DNA from: Candidatus Fraserbacteria bacterium RBG_16_55_9
Lineage (GTDB): Bacteria; Bipolaricaulota; Bipolaricaulia; RBG-16-55-9
Length of the DNA stretch: 8,150 nt
Reading direction: 5' to 3'
NCBI GenBank assembly: GCA_001778455.1
Contig: MFGX01000082.1
Location: 3,791 to 11,940, forward strand
The translations under genes were made by a program, and so were the position numbers. A model generated the notes under the pieces. It saw only the letters and a list, made by a program, of their open reading frames with translations, ran no database searches and had not been told where the DNA came from. Shown piece after piece: positions 6,903 through 8,150 of this stretch. How positions within the stretch are numbered: position 1 is the stretch's first letter; every line of letters begins with the position of its first letter.

Positions 6903-7143
6903 GATAATACCTCACGGTGATGATACGCGGTGAACCGGTTGCGCACCGCGAACTGCCAGTTGTCAGCCGAGTGGCCTTTGCTCGCTTGCCACGGATCACC
7001 CCCCCACTGTCCAGGGGAGTGCCCAGACTTGCTCGACCGCCATGGTTGTGGGCGGTGTCAAACCCCGCACCAAGTAGCGCCGCGCAGCGCGCCGTCTCGA
7101 GGTCCTGCGAGCGCTCAGCGACTTGCTCAAAGTTACCGAATCA
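6903..7143. other. Spacer between TIM-barrel gene and gntR
   Basis: 241 bases without a supported gene. The minus strand stays open in one frame just after the TIM-barrel stop (containing DLETARCAALLGAGFDTAHN), but no start with a ribosome binding site is visible and I do not recognise a family. The left end holds the gntR ribosome binding site and an inverted repeat. A short odd palindrome CGCGC-A-GCGCG lies at 7081-7091. No hairpin followed by a T-run is seen after the TIM-barrel gene, so read-through into gntR is possible. Confidence 0.4.
6926..6950. promoter_or_regulatory. Inverted repeat upstream of gntR, candidate operator
   Basis: CGCGGTG (6926-6932) and CACCGCG (6944-6950) are perfect 7-base inverted arms around an 11-base centre that itself contains the palindrome AACCGGTT (6933-6940). 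It lies 24-48 bases before the gntR ATG, where an autoregulatory operator would be expected. It does not match the common GTnTAnAC box of HutC-type regulators, so assignment to this regulator is a guess. A TATCAT stretch (6925-6920, minus strand) beside it could be a -10 element, but no good -35 is visible. Confidence 0.4.
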
Positions 7144-7851
7144 TCAGCGAGGATCCCTTGAAACTAGGGTGGCCTTCCTGGCTTCGTCAAGTACAGCTGT
7201 GACTTGGTCCCTCAGGGAACCATCGGGCACGAACTTCTTCTCAAGGACAGCGCCTCCGATTGTGAAAGCCCAGTATCCTAGTTCGGTGACCTCGCGTATT
7301 CTCTCAAGGCTGTTGATGTCTCCGGCCACCACGGTAGGAATGCGGATGCTCTGGATGTATTCTCTCAGGAGTTCGTGCGGGTCTTCCTCTCTGTGCCGAT
7401 AGGCCAGTAGGTTGATCCCGGCCACGCCAAGCTCCATGGCCCTCTCGGCGTCCCTGACGATGTAGTCGATGCTTCCCTTGAGCACGCAAGGATGACCAAC
7501 GATCCCACCGACGTATGGCAGGTACTTTGTCTTGAATTCCTTCTCCCTTATCAGTTTCATAACCATATCGGTGAAGAAGGGCATTCCTCCGATGAGATAG
7601 TCAACCTTCAGTCGTGCGGCTGTCATGAGGCTATTGATCGTCTCATGTTTCTCATAGCTGACTAGTTCCATGAACGTGGTCATTCCCACTGCTCTTGCCG
7701 AGCTAACGAGTTCTTGGAGCTCCTTTTCCGGCAGTCCGATGTTCTTGCAGCCAAGACACTCAAGCCCAGCGTCCTTCACCTGATGGAATACTTCGAGCGC
7801 ATCCTCAACCGTGACATCGTGGTGTGTCAGCATGAAGATGAACTTGGACAT
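7144..7851 (-). CDS. Uncharacterised TIM-barrel protein, HisA/HisF-like phosphate-binding type
   Basis: A 235-residue soluble protein with no signal peptide or membrane segment. It alternates strand-like and helix-like stretches as in a (beta/alpha)8 barrel: KFIFMLTHHDVT, LECLGCKNIGL, TFMELVSYEK, VDYLIGGM, VGGIVGHPCVLKGSI, VAGINLLAYRH, IPTVVAGDINS and YWAFTIGGAV in order. The last two (residues about 172-181 and 193-202) resemble the standard phosphate-binding site of ribulose-phosphate-binding barrels such as HisA, HisF and NanE, so a phosphorylated substrate is likely. I recall similar conserved proteins annotated only as HisA/HisF-related; no reaction is assigned. The frame continues 24 codons upstream to a GTG at 7923, but the ATG at 7851 has AAGGGG at a 6-base spacing and gives the natural start. 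It lies upstream of gntR on the same strand. An enzyme of sugar or amino-acid catabolism is the best guess; an epimerase or aldolase is possible. Confidence 0.75.
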   Translation of the reverse strand: MSKFIFMLTHHDVTVEDALEVFHQVKDAGLECLGCKNIGLPEKELQELVSSARAVGMTTFMELVSYEKHETINSLMTAARLKVDYLIGGMPFFTDMVMKLIREKEFKTKYLPYVGGIVGHPCVLKGSIDYIVRDAERAMELGVAGINLLAYRHREEDPHELLREYIQSIRIPTVVAGDINSLERIREVTELGYWAFTIGGAVLEKKFVPDGSLRDQVTAVLDEARKATLVSRDPR

Positions 7852-7855
7852 TTTC

Positions 7856-7868
7856 AACCCCTTGGGTT
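7856..7868 (-). promoter_or_regulatory. Ribosome binding site of the TIM-barrel gene within a small hairpin
   Basis: The site AAGGGG (7863-7858, minus strand) stands 6 bases before the ATG at 7851 and decides this start over the GTG at 7923. It falls inside a perfect 5-base stem, AACCC (7868-7864) pairing with GGGTT (7860-7856) over a 3-base AAG loop. The stem could partly hide the site in the mRNA, but it is short and may be chance. Confidence 0.4.
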
Positions 7869-8150
7869 CGAATTGTTGCGATAGCCAATTGATAACCTGG
7901 CGCCCATCCGTTTGCGGATGCACTTAAGCACTCCGGTGCCCGCATCGGAAAGCGGGTCCAGAGCCCAGAGCCCAGTGGAATCTGAGGTATTCCCAACTTC
8001 ATGTATCCAACCGGATGGATCCGGACAACGAGGTTGTCATCCTGTGGCCGACGAGGAAGATCGCAGGTATTTCACCTTCCCCGAGGTGACGTGCCGTCGG
8101 GACTGGTGCCAAGCTGCACGAGTGGAGTTCTCCTGCGTTCATTCGCCAGA
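7869..8150. other. Right-edge upstream region with hairpins, no supported gene
   Basis: No complete gene is visible. On the minus strand there are perfect short inverted repeats in front of the TIM-barrel gene: CATCCG/CGGATG with a 4-base loop (7905-7920), GCAC/GTGC (7928-7939) and CCCGC/GCGGG (7939-7956). A GAGCCCA unit is repeated twice in tandem at 7961-7974. From 8150 to about 8004 a minus-strand frame is open from the edge (containing HLGEGEIPAIFLVGHRM) and could be the 3' end of a gene lying to the right, but it is too short to name. Other frames carry stops. Confidence 0.35.
7905..7920 (-). repeat. Perfect hairpin upstream of TIM-barrel gene
   Basis: CATCCG and CGGATG are perfect 6-base arms around a CAAA tetraloop, 54-69 bases before the TIM-barrel ATG on the transcribed strand. 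It could be a leader hairpin, an operator or the end of an upstream transcript. No T-run follows it. Confidence 0.4.

Noticed and set aside
6917..7402. Long plus-strand open frame across the spacer and the TIM-barrel gene
   Set aside because: It is antisense to the well-supported TIM-barrel gene, has low-complexity Ser/Arg-rich composition and shows no family resemblance.

Overview
The window holds a bacterial metabolic and transport neighbourhood. The DNA is moderately GC-rich by eye, the genes are tightly packed, and most starts have recognisable Shine-Dalgarno sequences. Nothing in it fixes the taxon. An environmental or anaerobic bacterium with Liv-type amino-acid or organic-acid ABC transport and GntR/UTRA control would fit. 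There are no rRNA or tRNA genes, CRISPR arrays or intact mobile elements.

Layout. On the + strand, a Tm-1-like (UPF0261) protein runs in from the left edge without its N-terminus (2-1165). A 199-bp spacer follows, then an MFS permease (1365-2573), livH (2626-3504) and livM (3514-4461). On the - strand, reading from the right, come a small TIM-barrel protein (7851-7144), a GntR/UTRA regulator (6902-6141), a short IS630-type transposase remnant (about 6083-5982), livG (5896-5147) and livF (5160-4462). The two sets converge, and the livM and livF stop codons abut at 4461/4462 with no spacer.

Working together. livH, livM, livG and livF supply both permeases and both ATPases of one branched-chain-amino-acid-type ABC importer, but split into two convergent halves. 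No periplasmic binding protein gene is present. The MFS permease is a second uptake or efflux route. The Tm-1-like protein and the TIM-barrel protein are poorly characterised soluble families. The regulator lies beside the TIM-barrel gene and may answer to a metabolite of this pathway. That these genes form one catabolic module is inferred from proximity only.

The points most worth a second look are the split convergent Liv transporter, the transposase scar directly in front of livG (which has no clear ribosome binding site), inverted repeats near gntR, a run of hairpins in front of the TIM-barrel gene, and the pairing of a Tm-1 homologue with an uncharacterised TIM-barrel protein. I do not see a clear new defence or mobile system.
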